Shown here in pieces: positions 20,408 through 30,166 of a DNA stretch of 64,000 nucleotides. The stretch lies in NCBI GenBank assembly GCA_013214705.1, contig JABSRZ010000005.1:62001-126000 (forward strand), written 5' to 3'. The position numbers and the translations under genes were made by a program. Each line of letters starts with the position of its first letter. Within the stretch, counting starts at the first letter, position 1. The notes beneath the pieces are model-generated. The model had not been told where the DNA came from. It did no database searches and saw only the letters and a program-made list of their open reading frames with translations. The stretch comes from Hyphomicrobiales bacterium (GTDB lineage Bacteria; Pseudomonadota; Alphaproteobacteria; Rhizobiales; OSC116).

Positions 20408-21232
20408 CTAAGATTTAATTTTATAGCCAATTTTTATGAGATAATAACCCCATACCCATAAGCCCACACAGGTGGAAATGCTGACCAATAAGGTGATGTA
20501 AATATTGCTTTCACTTTGGCCAATAAACCCATATCTAAAGCCATCTATAAGATAGTAAAACGGGTTGAACATGGTGATAATTTGGGCAAATTCGGGCAAT
20601 TGCGTGATCGAATAAAATGTACCTGATAGAAAGGTCGCCGGGGTGATGATAAAGTTAGAAATCATGCCCAAATGGTCAAATTTATCGGCCCAAATACCGC
20701 CCAATACGCCCAACAATGCCATAACCACACTGCCCAACACACCAAACAATACCACCGCCCATATATGTTGAATGCTAAAATCGACCACAAACATCATGGC
20801 GATGCCGGTAGATAGACCCACCACCAAGCCGCGCGTCGCCCCGCCCATGGTGATGGCAAGCATCATTTCGCCGGCTGAAATAGGCGGCATCAGAATGTCG
20901 ACTATATTACCCTGCATTTTGCCCATCATTAATGACGAGCTATTGTTGGCAAAGGCATTTTGCATCATCGCATTCATCACCAAACCCGGAACAATAAATA
21001 CCACAAAGGCAACGCCATTAATTTCAGCCCGAAATTTGCCAATGCCAATGGTGAAAATGGCCAAAAACAATAACATCGAAACCACTGGCGCTATAATGGT
21101 TTGTAAATATATGGACGTGAAGCGCATGACTTCTTTTTTATACAGGGTGTAAAGACCAAGCCAGTTGACCAAACCAAATTTGCGCACGCCAAATTCATGA
21201 TGTTCTAAATTGGGTCTATTCATTTTTGACAT
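20408..21232 (-). CDS. ABC-2 type transporter permease
   Basis: A 274-residue inner-membrane protein with six hydrophobic segments and the ABC-2 membrane signature near the C terminus (LSGTFYSITQLPEFAQIITM, NPFYYLIDGFRYGF). Related permeases export drugs, polysaccharide or other substrates. The N terminus has a cytoplasmic helix (LYTLYKKEVMRF). AGGAG precedes the start. No ATPase gene is adjacent, so its partner must be encoded elsewhere; the substrate is unknown. Confidence 0.88.
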   Translation of the reverse strand: MSKMNRPNLEHHEFGVRKFGLVNWLGLYTLYKKEVMRFTSIYLQTIIAPVVSMLLFLAIFTIGIGKFRAEINGVAFVVFIVPGLVMNAMMQNAFANNSSSLMMGKMQGNIVDILMPPISAGEMMLAITMGGATRGLVVGLSTGIAMMFVVDFSIQHIWAVVLFGVLGSVVMALLGVLGGIWADKFDHLGMISNFIITPATFLSGTFYSITQLPEFAQIITMFNPFYYLIDGFRYGFIGQSESNIYITLLVSISTCVGLWVWGYYLIKIGYKIKS

Positions 21233-21442
21233 TTCTGGCTCCTAAAGGCTTTTTTCACAATCTAAATATTGAGCAGGTTATCTATCGGCTCAATTTCAAA
21301 ACATGTCAAAGACATTGATGCCTCCATGCCAATAAGACTGAATAATTAAGCTGGCCAAGCCGGCGAAAATGCCAAATTTGGCCGCCGGCGCCGGTGGATA
21401 AATCACGCCCTGTGTATAAAGCCACCTTAATATAGTTCATTA

Positions 21443-21519
21443 GACTCATATATCGATGAATTTTCGGGTTTACTGGGGAAAAGCAATTTATTTGGCCTCC
21501 GCCACCTTGCCACAGATTC
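21443..21519 (+). promoter_or_regulatory. Two GANTC sites upstream of gcrA
   Basis: GACTC at 21443-21447 and GATTC at 21515-21519 are CcrM methyltransferase target sites within 170 bases upstream of the gcrA start. In Caulobacter-like bacteria CcrM methylation of GANTC in promoters is read by GcrA. Two five-base sites could occur by chance. The rest of the 21233-21608 gap holds no gene I can support. Confidence 0.4.
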
Positions 21520-21608
21520 AGCATATGGTGTAGTTTACTATTTGTTAACCACATTATGTGGGGTGGGGGTTAACAAAAGCAGCATTAGTAAATTATGAGG
21601 GGGTCTTC

Positions 21609-22133
21609 ATGGCTTGGACGGATGATAGGGTTGAATTGTTGAAAAAACTCTGGAACGATGGCTTAAGTGCGAGCCAAATCGCGAACCAGATGGGCGGCGT
21701 AACACGCAATGCAGTTATTGGCAAAGTTCATCGCTTAGGCCTTTCGGGCAGGGTGACATCGACCCGCGGCAGAGCTGCAAAAGGCGCGGGCAAAACCGCA
21801 ACATCTAAACAGCGTAGCCAGCGCCGCGAACCAAAAATGCCGCCGATTAATATGGGCAGCACGGCGGTAAAATTTGCCGAAGAAGTTAAATTGGCACCGG
21901 TAAAACAAGAAAAAATATCACCCCTGGCGTTGGTAAAGCCATCAAGCGGCGACAATATCACTATTTTTGAGCTAACTGAATATACCTGCCGCTGGCCAGA
22001 AGGTGACCCAAGCACTAACGATTTTCACTTTTGTGGTGGCAAAAGTACCAGCACTGGGCCATATTGTGAAGCCCATGCGGCGATAGCTTATCAACCGACA
22101 GTGCGGCGCGCCAAAGTTAAAAAAGCTTCTTAA
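21609..22133 (+). CDS. gcrA: Cell cycle regulator GcrA
   Basis: A 174-residue GcrA, a sigma-70-associated activator of cell-cycle genes in alphaproteobacteria. The N-terminal DNA-binding helix-turn-helix is clear (MAWTDDRVELLKKLW, GVTRNAVIGKVHRLGLSGR). A basic Ala/Lys linker follows, and the C-terminal sigma-interacting domain has TCRWPEGDP, FHFCGG and YCEAHAAIAYQP. The ATG at 21609 has AGGGGG upstream; an earlier in-frame ATG at 21558 does not fit the family. Confidence 0.95.
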   Translation: MAWTDDRVELLKKLWNDGLSASQIANQMGGVTRNAVIGKVHRLGLSGRVTSTRGRAAKGAGKTATSKQRSQRREPKMPPINMGSTAVKFAEEVKLAPVKQEKISPLALVKPSSGDNITIFELTEYTCRWPEGDPSTNDFHFCGGKSTSTGPYCEAHAAIAYQPTVRRAKVKKAS

Positions 22134-22181
22134 AAAAGGCTCTTGAAAATACACTCTAAAAATAGCCTTAATCTAATTGAC

Positions 22182-22208
22182 AAGCCTTGGCATTTGCCAG
22201 GGCTTTTT
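22182..22208 (+). terminator. Rho-independent terminator after gcrA
   Basis: A stem of AAGCC-T-TGGCA with TGCCA-G-GGCTT and a two-base loop is followed by five T. It lies 49 bases after the gcrA stop. Confidence 0.85.
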
Positions 22209-22864
22209 AGTGTCTATGGCCATTTTTATCTGGTGGAAATGCAAATAGGCAAATTACCAAAAAATTTAAAATTGGGCTAAAACCGGGTTAAAAACTAGTT
22301 TTTCCACAATTTAGCCAAAAATAAATTAAAAAATTTGATATTTAGGTGGCACATCTAATAACTATATATTATATCCCATGCATATTTTGCATAACTATGG
22401 TGAAAACCGACTTAACGGTGAGCACAGCTTAACAAAAAATTAGGCCTCTATGCCGCCAAAAAACTCAGATTCTATGGGTTTTCAGCCCAAAAAAGCAGGA
22501 TTTGCCGAAATTATGGCGCTTTTTAGAATTTATGCCCCAAACAGATTGGACATTTGCTTCATATTTTGTTATTTAACAGCCGATACGTTTACAGCATATC
22601 AAATGCCTGAACCGCTTATTATGCAGATGGAAAATCTACCTCAATGTGATTTTGAGGTTTCGTAAACGATCAATCTAATGCTGCTGGCGATGACGCAACA
22701 TTGGGTAACAGATAGGCTCACCAGGCCTTCTGGTTCAACAAGTTTAGTTTTAACTGAGTGAGTGGAGCTACGGCTTCTATGGTTTCTAAGGGACACATCA
22801 TTTGATGGGCGTTTTCTCGTGTCTCCTGAGCCAACACTTAGTATTTTAGAATGTGGTGACCAAT
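22209..22864. other. Long intergenic region before the glutamate synthase gene
   Basis: About 650 bases with no gene I can support. The first 230 are AT-rich. From about 22650 the composition changes to a structured stretch that includes CCAGGCCTTCTGG (a short hairpin at 22729-22741) and a larger stem close to the start codon. It may hold a promoter and a structured 5' leader for the nitrogen-assimilation gene downstream. Short open frames here look random. Confidence 0.5.
22789..22827 (+). promoter_or_regulatory. Leader hairpin upstream of the glutamate synthase start
   Basis: AGGGACAC (22789-22796) pairs with GTGTCTCCT (22819-22827) over eight base pairs with one bulged T. The stem ends 37 bases before the start codon at 22865. 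I do not recognise a known riboswitch class. A role in attenuation or translation control is inference. Confidence 0.35.
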
Positions 22865-25800
22865 ATGACCAATTATGATGCAAATTTTATTGCCGATTTA
22901 GCTGACCGTAAATTATACGATCATGATAAATATAGCGATAGTTGCGGCGTGGGTTTCATCACTCACAAGCAATCCAAACAAACCCATGATATTTTGGTCA
23001 AAACTCACGAAGCGTTATGCACCATTCCTCACCGTGGCGGCATGTCTGCCGAAGGCATTGGCGATGGCGCCGGGGTTAATTTTGATTTATCGCGGCGGTT
23101 TTTCCGCATTGTCACCAATAGAAAACAGCTAGAATTAGGTCAATTTGCGGTGGCCAATTTCTTTTTGCCCAAAGATTCAGATTATGATGGCGATGCGGTT
23201 AATTTGGTCGAAGAAAGCCTGCGAAAATTTGGCTTCCCCATCATCATGTGGCGCGATGTGCCGGTTAATAACAGCATTTTGACCGATGTATCGGTGCAAG
23301 CTCAATTGTCGATCAAACAAGTTATATTTGGCCGCAGCCAAAAACTGGCGGATGCCACGTGGCATGAATTTGATTTAGAAATTGCCCGCTGCTTGGCCGA
23401 TATAGAGGATGATTGTTATGACATTGCCTCGTTAGATGGTTTTTACCCGTGTTCGATGAGCGCCCGCACCCAAGTGCTAAAAGGCCGGTTGAATTCGAAT
23501 GAGGTGATCCCCTATTTTGAAGATTTGCGCGACCCAGATCATGAAATTCACTCGATATTTTTTCACACCAGATTTTCGACCAATACCGAACCTGCGACCA
23601 TGATGGCGCAACCGTTCCGGCGCATGGCGCATAATGGTGAGCTAAATACCGATAAGAAAAACCGCCTTTCTGAAGCGTCTATTGCCAAACAACAAGGCAA
23701 AACAGTGCATTTCCCCAAGGGTCAATCTGACAGTGCGCGGCTCGACCAAACCATTGCTAGACGTATTGTTGATGATGGTTTTACCGTGGTAGAAGCCATT
23801 GTGGCGATGATGCCACCGGCATGGGAAAACCAAGTGGAAATTGACCCAAAAGTCAAAGCCATGCTCGAATATTTCAGCTTATATGAAGAAAAAAATGATG
23901 GCCCGGCCGCCATTATATTTGGCAACGGTCAATATATTGGCGCGCGGCTTGACCGGCTTGGGTTGCGGCCTTTGCGCAGCGTAGAGACCGACGAATATTT
24001 AGCCGTTATGTCCGAGGCTGGTCAAATTAATTTCGCCGCCGAAACAGTGTTGAAACGTGGCCGCATCGAAGCTGGCGAAATGCTGTTTTGGAGCCATGTC
24101 GAAGGCCGCTCATTTACCGGCGAGCAATATTTGGCCGTGTTGGCCGACCGCGAAGATTATGTGGCATTGTTGGCCGCGGCAAAAGTTGATGTAAGTGATT
24201 TGCCACCGGCCGAAATTGTGGCCTTAACCAGCCCCGATGGTTTTAGCCAAGACCAAACTCACATCGCCTATTATATGAATGATGAAAGTTTTCGGTTTCT
24301 GCTCGACCCGATGTTGGAAAAAGGCGCAGAACGGGTGTATGCCATGGGCTATGGCCTAACACCTAACGCGTTAACCCGCACCGAGGGCGGCATGAGCCAA
24401 TATTTTAGCCAACGTTTTGCCCAAGTGACAAACCCACCGCTCGATAGCATCAGAGAAGCCGATGGCATGACATTGCGCGTGGCCTTGGGCGGCAAGCCCG
24501 GTTTTGTCGAGGGTCAAAAACAATTAGTGCTCAATTCGCCTATTTTATTGCAGCAAGATCTGGCCAAAATATTAGCCCAAAAGCTGGTTTCAACCCGCAT
24601 CATCGACATTATTTACACGCCAGATTATGACGACGTTAATAATAACGCCAACCAATTGGTTACGGCATTGGCAGATTTTTGCCAGAAAATTGAAGCCGCA
24701 GCGCGGGATAATGTTGGCATCATCATTTTGAGCGATCGTAATATTTCTGACCGCAAAGCCGCCATACCTTTATTATTGGCGGTGGCATCTGCCAATCAAC
24801 ATCTTATCAAAGCCGGTTTGCGGTTTAATTCTAGCTTGGTGGCTGATAGCGGCCAGATCGCGTCTACCCATGATGCGGCGACGGTGCTGGGCTTTGGGGC
24901 CTCGGCTATATTTGCCATCACCGCGCAAAACCGCGCCCTGCAAATGGACGCAGATAATGCCGATAATTTGATGAAGAATTTCAAAAAATCGATCGAAAAA
25001 TCACTAATGAAAACCATGGGCAAATTTGGCCTTTGCACCGCCGAAAGCTATATTGGTGGGGAGTTTTTTGAATCTAGCTTTTTGGACACCAAAGAACCGC
25101 ATTTAAAACGCATTTTTCCGCAGATAGATAGCCCGGTGGGTGGCGTGCATTATATCGACATCGCCACATCTGCTGCCGAATGGCACCACAAAGCCCGCGA
25201 ATTAGGCGGCGACACCGATTTGCCAATTTTAGGCTTGTTTAAAGAACGTGGTGATGGCGCAGGCCATAGCTTTGGCGTCACTTCGGTGCGCGAATATGGA
25301 CATATGATTGATGAAGACATTAGTTATATCGAACAAGCCGAGCCAAAACATTTGCGTCTGTTAGGTGCAGAGGCCAACGCCAGTGACTTACAATATCAAG
25401 ATTATGGCTATGACGCCCGCACACCTGAACAAATTGATGCCCATAAAATCACCAAAGCCTATGGCCAATTTGCCAGTGAGATGACCAAGGAGCGTAATGA
25501 ACGCCCGGCAACATTGCGCGATGTGATGGCGTTGCCAGTCGATGTGACCAACGCCCAAACCACGCCTGAATTTAATGTCATTTTGGGCAGCCAGCACATT
25601 AAAGGCAATTTAAATTATTACATTCGCGGTTTAAAAGTAAAGTCACTGCCGCGCGGCATATATAAAATTTCATTCACCGATGGGGGCAACGAAAAAACCC
25701 GGCTAAAACAATTGGCGGCGCATTTTAAAGCCCGCTTTTCGGCCTCTGATTATAAAATAACTTTCGAGGATGGCTGCATATCTGTAGCGGCTGCCCATAT

Positions 25801-28360
25801 TTTTAACCATTATTTAAGCCATATCAAGACAGCGCAAAGCGCGATAGGGCTTGACGAGGTGCAACCAGCTCACCAGATTACGCGCTACTTCTCCTCAGGC
25901 GCTATGAGTTATGGCGCCCTCGTCAAGCCTGCCCATCGGGCAGTGGCACAAGGCACTAACATTGTTGGTGGCCTGTCAAATTCTGGTGAAGGTGGCGAAG
26001 AATTCGCCCGTTCAAATACCATTTTGGCCAGTCGCATTCGCCAATTTGCCTCTGGCCGGTTTGGTGTGTGGGCAGGTTATCTGGCCGATCCGCTACTAGA
26101 ACAGGTCGAAATTAAAATCGCCCAAGGCGCGAAACCCGGCGAGGGCGGGCAATTGCCAGCCAAAAAAGTCACCGTCGAAATGGCCGCTATGCGGGGTGGC
26201 ACGCCGGGTGTTGAACTTGTTTCACCACCCCCGCACCACGACACTTATTCGATTGAAGATTTGGCGCAACTTATCCACGATTGTAAAGCCACCCGCCGGT
26301 TGGTGGTGGTAAAACTAGTCTCATCCGAAGGCATCGGCACCATTGCTGTGGGTGTGGCCAAAGCTGGTGCAGATGTCATTAACATTGCTGGCGGCACTGG
26401 CGGCACCGGCGCTGCCCAAGTCACCAGCTTAAAACACACTGGCCGCTCGGCCGAAATTGGCCTAGCCGAAGTGCATCAGGCATTGGCGGCAAACGGCCTG
26501 CGTGACAAAGTTATATTGCGTACGTCTGGCGCGCATCAACTTGGTTTGGACGTGGTAAAATCGGCCATATTGGGTGCGGATAGTTTTGAATTTGGCACCG
26601 CAGCGCTGATGATGCTGGGCTGTGTGCAAGCCAAAACCTGTAACATTAAATGCCCGGTGGGTTTAACCACCAACCCCGAAGTTTATGATGGCGATGCCCG
26701 TGTTTTGGCACAATATTATATGAATATCGCCCACGATGTGCGGTTGGTATTGGCCGATTTAGGCTATGCAAGCCTAGGCGACATTAGGGGCAAAAGCCAT
26801 TTGTTGCATTTGGTCGACCATAAATGCATTGTTGGCGCGCTAGATTTACGCGGTTTGCTGAAACAAGTCGAACCCGTAATAATCGACAAGCCGATATATT
26901 TGGAAGCCGAATATAGGCATGATGACAAAGTGTTTTCTCTGGTGCAAAAACAAATTTTCAGCGGTGAATTGGCCGATGTGACCTATGAAGGCAAAAAATA
27001 CAGCCTGACCAACCGCCACAAATCATTTGGTGGGCAATTGGCCATAGACATTGAACGGGCGCTTAATTATGAATTGTCAGATGAGCAGCGTGGCAAAATA
27101 AAATCGCTCTATCAAGGCCATAACGGCCGCTACCATTTGGGTGAAAATACCATTAAAATCAAAACCACCGGCAGCGCTGGCCAAAGCTATGGCGCGTTCA
27201 GCATTGTTGGCATGAATTTGCGCCACCAAGGCACTTGTAATGACGGTGTTGGCAAAGGCATGTCTGGCGGCACAATAGCCGTTATTGCGCCTAAAAATGA
27301 TGGCGTAAAAATAGGCGTGCAAAATACATTAATTGGTAATTTTGCTATGTTTGGCGCGGTTGGCGGCATGTTATTTGTGGCTGGTGAGGCTGGCGATAGG
27401 TTTGCGGTGCGTAATTCGGGCGCTATGTCAGTTGTTGAAGGTGTGGGCGATTTTGGCTGCGAATATATGATAAATGGCGCGGTGCTTAACATTGGCGCTT
27501 TTGGCAAAGGCTTTGCCAATGGCATGTCTGGCGGCAATGCCTATCAATATGACCCAGCACATAAATTTGAGCATTTATACGACGCGTCATCGGTGCGATA
27601 TGGTTATTTAGATGATGGCACAGATGCTGCCATTGGCCATGAAAGCTTTATTAAATATATGTTGGATGAACATGTGCTGGCCACAAATAGCTTAAAAGCG
27701 CGAGAAATTCTGGCCAATTGGGATGCTGAGCGTCAGCATTTTGTCTATATGCAGCCACTGGCGTTAGAGCAAACCCAAAGTTCCGAACATCTCGAAAAAT
27801 TAGGCCGTAAAATTCTGGTCGATGAATTGGCAAGTGCGATGGCTGAATATCAGATTAAACCATTGCGCGAAGCTTTTGCCAAAGGCGAAGCGGTGCTTTC
27901 GGGCCAAGCCCCGGCATACCAAGAAATTGATAGCACATTAAGTTTTGAACTGTTAAACGCTTATGGCGTGTTGCGCATTGCAAAACAAACTGTGCATGCA
28001 TTGGCCAAAAAACAGGGTGTGCCCGTTAACCCGGTATTTGAGGTGAAAGCCGCTAAAAACTTAGTGAAAACTGAGGATTATGCGCTAATTGACGCCTTGG
28101 CAAAAGAATGCAAAAAAGCGTTAGAAAAATTTAGCCAGCAAGAATTGGCCATTATGCTGGCCGACAAACGCATACGCGATTATAAAAAGAGCTTGATCCT
28201 GCGTGACGTTCAATCTATTTATTCTCTGGGTTCGACCGCTTGGATTATATCTCAAGATCGTTTGAACCGCGAAAAAATGGGGCATATCCCTGATTTTAAA
28301 GAAACACTTGCCGAGCAATTGGTAAAAACTGTGCTAAAAGCCAACCAAGCTGCTGCTTAA
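22865..28360 (+). CDS. Enlarged glutamate synthase large subunit (GltB-like)
   Basis: Makes glutamate from glutamine and 2-oxoglutarate. The protein has 1831 residues; canonical GltB has about 1500. Order: short propeptide, N-terminal amidotransferase with nucleophile Cys27 (SCGVGF), central domain, an insertion of about 95 residues near 890-990 between ATLRDVM and LDEVQPAHQI, FMN-binding synthase domain from about 1005 (GLSNSGEGGEEFAR, GAKPGEGGQLP, SPPPHHDTYSIEDLAQL), three cluster cysteines at 1253, 1259 and 1263, GXGXG domain near 1430-1570, and an extra tail of about 190 residues. The cysteine spacing x5-x3 differs from the usual x5-x4. GGTGA precedes the ATG. No gltD follows; a diflavin reductase does. 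Confidence 0.92.
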   Translation: MTNYDANFIADLADRKLYDHDKYSDSCGVGFITHKQSKQTHDILVKTHEALCTIPHRGGMSAEGIGDGAGVNFDLSRRFFRIVTNRKQLELGQFAVANFFLPKDSDYDGDAVNLVEESLRKFGFPIIMWRDVPVNNSILTDVSVQAQLSIKQVIFGRSQKLADATWHEFDLEIARCLADIEDDCYDIASLDGFYPCSMSARTQVLKGRLNSNEVIPYFEDLRDPDHEIHSIFFHTRFSTNTEPATMMAQPFRRMAHNGELNTDKKNRLSEASIAKQQGKTVHFPKGQSDSARLDQTIARRIVDDGFTVVEAIVAMMPPAWENQVEIDPKVKAMLEYFSLYEEKNDGPAAIIFGNGQYIGARLDRLGLRPLRSVETDEYLAVMSEAGQINFAAETVLKRGRIEAGEMLFWSHVEGRSFTGEQYLAVLADREDYVALLAAAKVDVSDLPPAEIVALTSPDGFSQDQTHIAYYMNDESFRFLLDPMLEKGAERVYAMGYGLTPNALTRTEGGMSQYFSQRFAQVTNPPLDSIREADGMTLRVALGGKPGFVEGQKQLVLNSPILLQQDLAKILAQKLVSTRIIDIIYTPDYDDVNNNANQLVTALADFCQKIEAAARDNVGIIILSDRNISDRKAAIPLLLAVASANQHLIKAGLRFNSSLVADSGQIASTHDAATVLGFGASAIFAITAQNRALQMDADNADNLMKNFKKSIEKSLMKTMGKFGLCTAESYIGGEFFESSFLDTKEPHLKRIFPQIDSPVGGVHYIDIATSAAEWHHKARELGGDTDLPILGLFKERGDGAGHSFGVTSVREYGHMIDEDISYIEQAEPKHLRLLGAEANASDLQYQDYGYDARTPEQIDAHKITKAYGQFASEMTKERNERPATLRDVMALPVDVTNAQTTPEFNVILGSQHIKGNLNYYIRGLKVKSLPRGIYKISFTDGGNEKTRLKQLAAHFKARFSASDYKITFEDGCISVAAAHIFNHYLSHIKTAQSAIGLDEVQPAHQITRYFSSGAMSYGALVKPAHRAVAQGTNIVGGLSNSGEGGEEFARSNTILASRIRQFASGRFGVWAGYLADPLLEQVEIKIAQGAKPGEGGQLPAKKVTVEMAAMRGGTPGVELVSPPPHHDTYSIEDLAQLIHDCKATRRLVVVKLVSSEGIGTIAVGVAKAGADVINIAGGTGGTGAAQVTSLKHTGRSAEIGLAEVHQALAANGLRDKVILRTSGAHQLGLDVVKSAILGADSFEFGTAALMMLGCVQAKTCNIKCPVGLTTNPEVYDGDARVLAQYYMNIAHDVRLVLADLGYASLGDIRGKSHLLHLVDHKCIVGALDLRGLLKQVEPVIIDKPIYLEAEYRHDDKVFSLVQKQIFSGELADVTYEGKKYSLTNRHKSFGGQLAIDIERALNYELSDEQRGKIKSLYQGHNGRYHLGENTIKIKTTGSAGQSYGAFSIVGMNLRHQGTCNDGVGKGMSGGTIAVIAPKNDGVKIGVQNTLIGNFAMFGAVGGMLFVAGEAGDRFAVRNSGAMSVVEGVGDFGCEYMINGAVLNIGAFGKGFANGMSGGNAYQYDPAHKFEHLYDASSVRYGYLDDGTDAAIGHESFIKYMLDEHVLATNSLKAREILANWDAERQHFVYMQPLALEQTQSSEHLEKLGRKILVDELASAMAEYQIKPLREAFAKGEAVLSGQAPAYQEIDSTLSFELLNAYGVLRIAKQTVHALAKKQGVPVNPVFEVKAAKNLVKTEDYALIDALAKECKKALEKFSQQELAIMLADKRIRDYKKSLILRDVQSIYSLGSTAWIISQDRLNREKMGHIPDFKETLAEQLVKTVLKANQAAA

Positions 28361-28426
28361 TACCAGTCATCAGCCGCTAGCGATCAGCCACCAGCCGCCA
28401 GTATTGTGCATGTTATAAGGTTATAT

Positions 28427-30166
28427 ATGTCAGAAGAAGAAAAATTAGATCACCCGTTTAATGTCGATCAACAGCAATGGCTAAGTGGGTTTTTTGCCGG
28501 CGCAAACACCCGTTTGCTCAAAACCAGTGACAGCTCTGCCCCCGCCACCCGGCCTTTAACCGTGCTATTTGGCACTCAAACTGGCAACGCCGAAACCATT
28601 GGCGAAAATATTGAGGCTATGGCTGGCGACTATGGCTTAACCGCCACATTGCTAGATATGGACGACATCGAAATTGAAGCACTGGCCGACATTGAGCGTT
28701 TATTGGTAATTTGCTCGACTTATGGCGAAGGCGAAATGCCCGACAATGCCGAAATCCTGTGGGAAGCGCTGTCCGAAGATGATGCGCCAAAATTAGACAA
28801 AGTGAATTTCAGCATATTGGCCTTGGGCGATAAATCCTACGATGATTATTGTAAAGCTGGCATAGATTGGGACGCAAGATTGGCCGAGTTGGGCGCAAAC
28901 CGTGTGACCGACCGGGTCGATTGCGATGTAGATTTTGAAGATGATGCAGACAAATGGTGCATTGCGGCGCTAGAGGCCATCAAAGACACTGGCTCTGCGC
29001 CAGAAGCGGGCGCTACGCCTACTGCCCCAAAAGCCGCGCCAAAACCCAAAGCCAAACCCGAATTTGACCGCAAAAACCCGTTCCCCGCCACAATATTGGT
29101 CAATAAACTTATATCGGGCAAAAACTCGAGCAAGGAAATTGTGCATTATGAGCTTGACCTTGCTGGCAGCGGCTTAAGTTATGAAGCTGGTGACGCGCTG
29201 AACATTGTGGCGCAAAATGACCCCGAATTGGTCAACCTCACTTTGGCGCATTTGGGCTTAAGTGGCGATGAGTTGATTGACGATGTGAAATTATCGGCCG
29301 CATTGCGCTTTACCTATGACATAAAATTGCCAACTGGCCCGTTTTTAGACGCTGTAGCCGCGCATTCTGGCGATGATGAATTGAACCGTTTGCTAGAAAA
29401 TAATGACCGCGAGGCGTTGAACGATTATTTATGGGGCCGCGATGTACTCGACTTTATCATCGACCAAAAAGTGACATTTGGGGCAGATGAATTTGTCAAC
29501 CTATTGCGCAAATTGCAACCACGGGCTTATTCCATCTCTAGCTCGGCCAAAGCCCATAAAGACGAAGTGCATCTAACCATTAGCTCGGTGCGCTACCAAA
29601 GTTTTGACCGCAAACACGAGGGCATTGCCTCTTGCTATTTGGCCGACCGCGTGGGCGAAAATGACAAAGTCGGGGTTTATTTTAGCCCCAATAAAGCCTT
29701 CCGCGTGCCAGAAAATGGCGACATGCCAATTATTATGGTTGGCCCCGGCACAGGCATAGCGCCGTTTCGGGCGTTTTTAGAAGAACGTGTGGCGACTGAA
29801 GCCAAAGGCGATAACTGGTTATTTTTTGGCGATAGAAAAGCCGAAGATGATTATATTTACCAAGATGAGATAGAAGCTTGGCAAAAATCTGGCATTTTGA
29901 CCAAATTAGATTTGGCCTTTAGCCGCGACCAAAAAGACAAAATATATGTACAAACCCGGATGAAACAAGCCGGCGCAGAGCTGTTTAACTGGCTGGAACG
30001 CGGTGGCTATTTTTATGTTTGTGGCGACGCCACCCATATGGCCAAAGATGTCGACCAAACTTTGCAAGACATCATTGCCGAACATGGCAAACTAGATGCC
30101 GCTGGCGTAAAAGCCTATATGAATGGCCTCAAAAAAGCCAAACGCTATGTAAGAGATGTTTACTGA
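28427..30166 (+). CDS. CysJ-like NADPH diflavin reductase
   Basis: A 579-residue soluble flavoprotein that passes electrons from NADPH through FAD to FMN. Domains: flavodoxin-like (about 45-190; FGTQTGNAETIGENIEAM, STYGEGEMPDNAE, LGDKSYDDYC), a Pro/Ala/Lys linker, the FAD domain (PRAYSISSSAKAHKDE), and the NADPH domain (VGPGTGIAPFRAFLEER, FFGDRKAEDDYIYQDE, YVCGDATHMAKDVD), ending in RYVRDVY with the terminal aromatic that stacks on FAD. It resembles sulfite reductase alpha subunit, but no cysI is nearby. It follows the glutamate synthase by 66 bases, so it may be its electron donor. Its stop overlaps the convergent tetR gene. Confidence 0.92.
   Translation: MSEEEKLDHPFNVDQQQWLSGFFAGANTRLLKTSDSSAPATRPLTVLFGTQTGNAETIGENIEAMAGDYGLTATLLDMDDIEIEALADIERLLVICSTYGEGEMPDNAEILWEALSEDDAPKLDKVNFSILALGDKSYDDYCKAGIDWDARLAELGANRVTDRVDCDVDFEDDADKWCIAALEAIKDTGSAPEAGATPTAPKAAPKPKAKPEFDRKNPFPATILVNKLISGKNSSKEIVHYELDLAGSGLSYEAGDALNIVAQNDPELVNLTLAHLGLSGDELIDDVKLSAALRFTYDIKLPTGPFLDAVAAHSGDDELNRLLENNDREALNDYLWGRDVLDFIIDQKVTFGADEFVNLLRKLQPRAYSISSSAKAHKDEVHLTISSVRYQSFDRKHEGIASCYLADRVGENDKVGVYFSPNKAFRVPENGDMPIIMVGPGTGIAPFRAFLEERVATEAKGDNWLFFGDRKAEDDYIYQDEIEAWQKSGILTKLDLAFSRDQKDKIYVQTRMKQAGAELFNWLERGGYFYVCGDATHMAKDVDQTLQDIIAEHGKLDAAGVKAYMNGLKKAKRYVRDVY

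Noticed and set aside
21306-21554. Open frame of 82 codons on the minus strand before gcrA
   Set aside because: No ribosome site, no recognisable motif, low-complexity glycine run, and it lies over the gcrA promoter region.
22450-22665. Open frame of 71 codons on the plus strand
   Set aside because: No ribosome site and no family resemblance; composition looks random for the AT-rich gap.
22641-22883. Open frame of 80 codons on the minus strand across the glutamate synthase start
   Set aside because: It overlaps the leader and start of a certain gene and is explained by its structured leader.
28427-30166. Assimilatory sulfite reductase alpha subunit as firm name (cysJ)
   Set aside because: No cysI or other sulfate-assimilation gene is nearby and the neighbour is glutamate synthase, so the name would overstate the case.
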